The notes under the pieces: model-generated
Database searches by the model: none
Seen by the model: only the letters and a program-made list of their open reading frames with translations
What the model was told of the DNA's origin: nothing
Position numbers and translations under genes: made by a program
From: Lytechinus variegatus
Lineage: Eukaryota; Echinodermata; Echinoidea; Temnopleuroida; Toxopneustidae
Direction: 5' to 3'
Assembly (NCBI RefSeq): GCF_018143015.1
Contig: NC_054746.1
Location: 44,114,701 to 44,178,700 of the forward strand
DNA: 64,000 nucleotides
Part shown: positions 63,846-64,000 of the stretch, piece after piece
How the letters are laid out: each line of letters opens with the position of its first letter
How positions within the stretch are numbered: position 1 is the first letter of the stretch

Positions 63846-64000
63846 AACCGTCAATGTGCATACATGAAAACTTAAGATTTACAAGCATTTTTTTAATCAC
63901 AAGAAGTATCATTTGCTTGATTTAAACCATTCCTTTCAAACAGCCTTGAAATTATTCAAACGTCCATTTGCCATTATCTGACCAATGTGGTGTTTTATCC

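Overview
This is a stretch of animal nuclear genome. It is AT-rich, has split genes with GT-AG introns, and is full of short inverted-repeat transposons, tRNA-derived SINEs and microsatellites. The gene content (a CYP46A1-like P450, an APAF1-like gene with a Death domain, RSPH9 and a divergent nicotinic-type receptor) and the repeat families suggest an echinoderm, most likely a sea urchin. The species assignment is inference; no marker gene fixes it.

Layout. (1) 523-7144, minus strand: seven exons coding the N-terminal 317 residues of a CYP46A1-like cytochrome P450. The rest lies off the left edge. (2) 7145-13243: intergenic, with a tRNA-derived SINE and a recent multi-copy segmental duplication (9246-13176) that stops 67 bp before the next start codon. 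(3) 13244-35098, plus strand: a 21-exon APAF1-like apoptosome gene. I could join all splice sites in phase into a 1211-residue protein: Death domain, NB-ARC, winged helix, a shortened helical arm, then WD40 repeats. Its introns hold several MITEs, a 3.3 kb minisatellite array and a SINE whose head resembles 7SL RNA. (4) 35099-41962: intergenic, with a Penelope-like fragment carrying a hammerhead-type core, a LINE fragment hit by two different MITEs, and a TTAA-flanked MITE. (5) 41963-50217, plus strand: complete five-exon RSPH9, a ciliary radial-spoke protein of 277 residues. (6) 50218-55991: intergenic MITEs. (7) 55992-61252, minus strand: five exons of a Cys-loop receptor subunit of nicotinic type. 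The signal-peptide exon was not found. (8) 61253-64000: a SINE and a fold-back element.

The four genes are not an operon and share no pathway: sterol/lipid oxidation, apoptosis or innate signalling, motile cilia, and ligand-gated ion conduction. The most unusual points are the Death-domain apoptosome gene with a missing piece of its arm beside a fold-back duplication scar, a GC-AG intron in its nucleotide-binding region, a 7SL-like SINE with perfect target duplications, and tRNA-like sequences reading anticodon UCA carried on both arms of a hairpin element. All exon boundaries were read by eye and checked for phase; no alignment or transcript was available.
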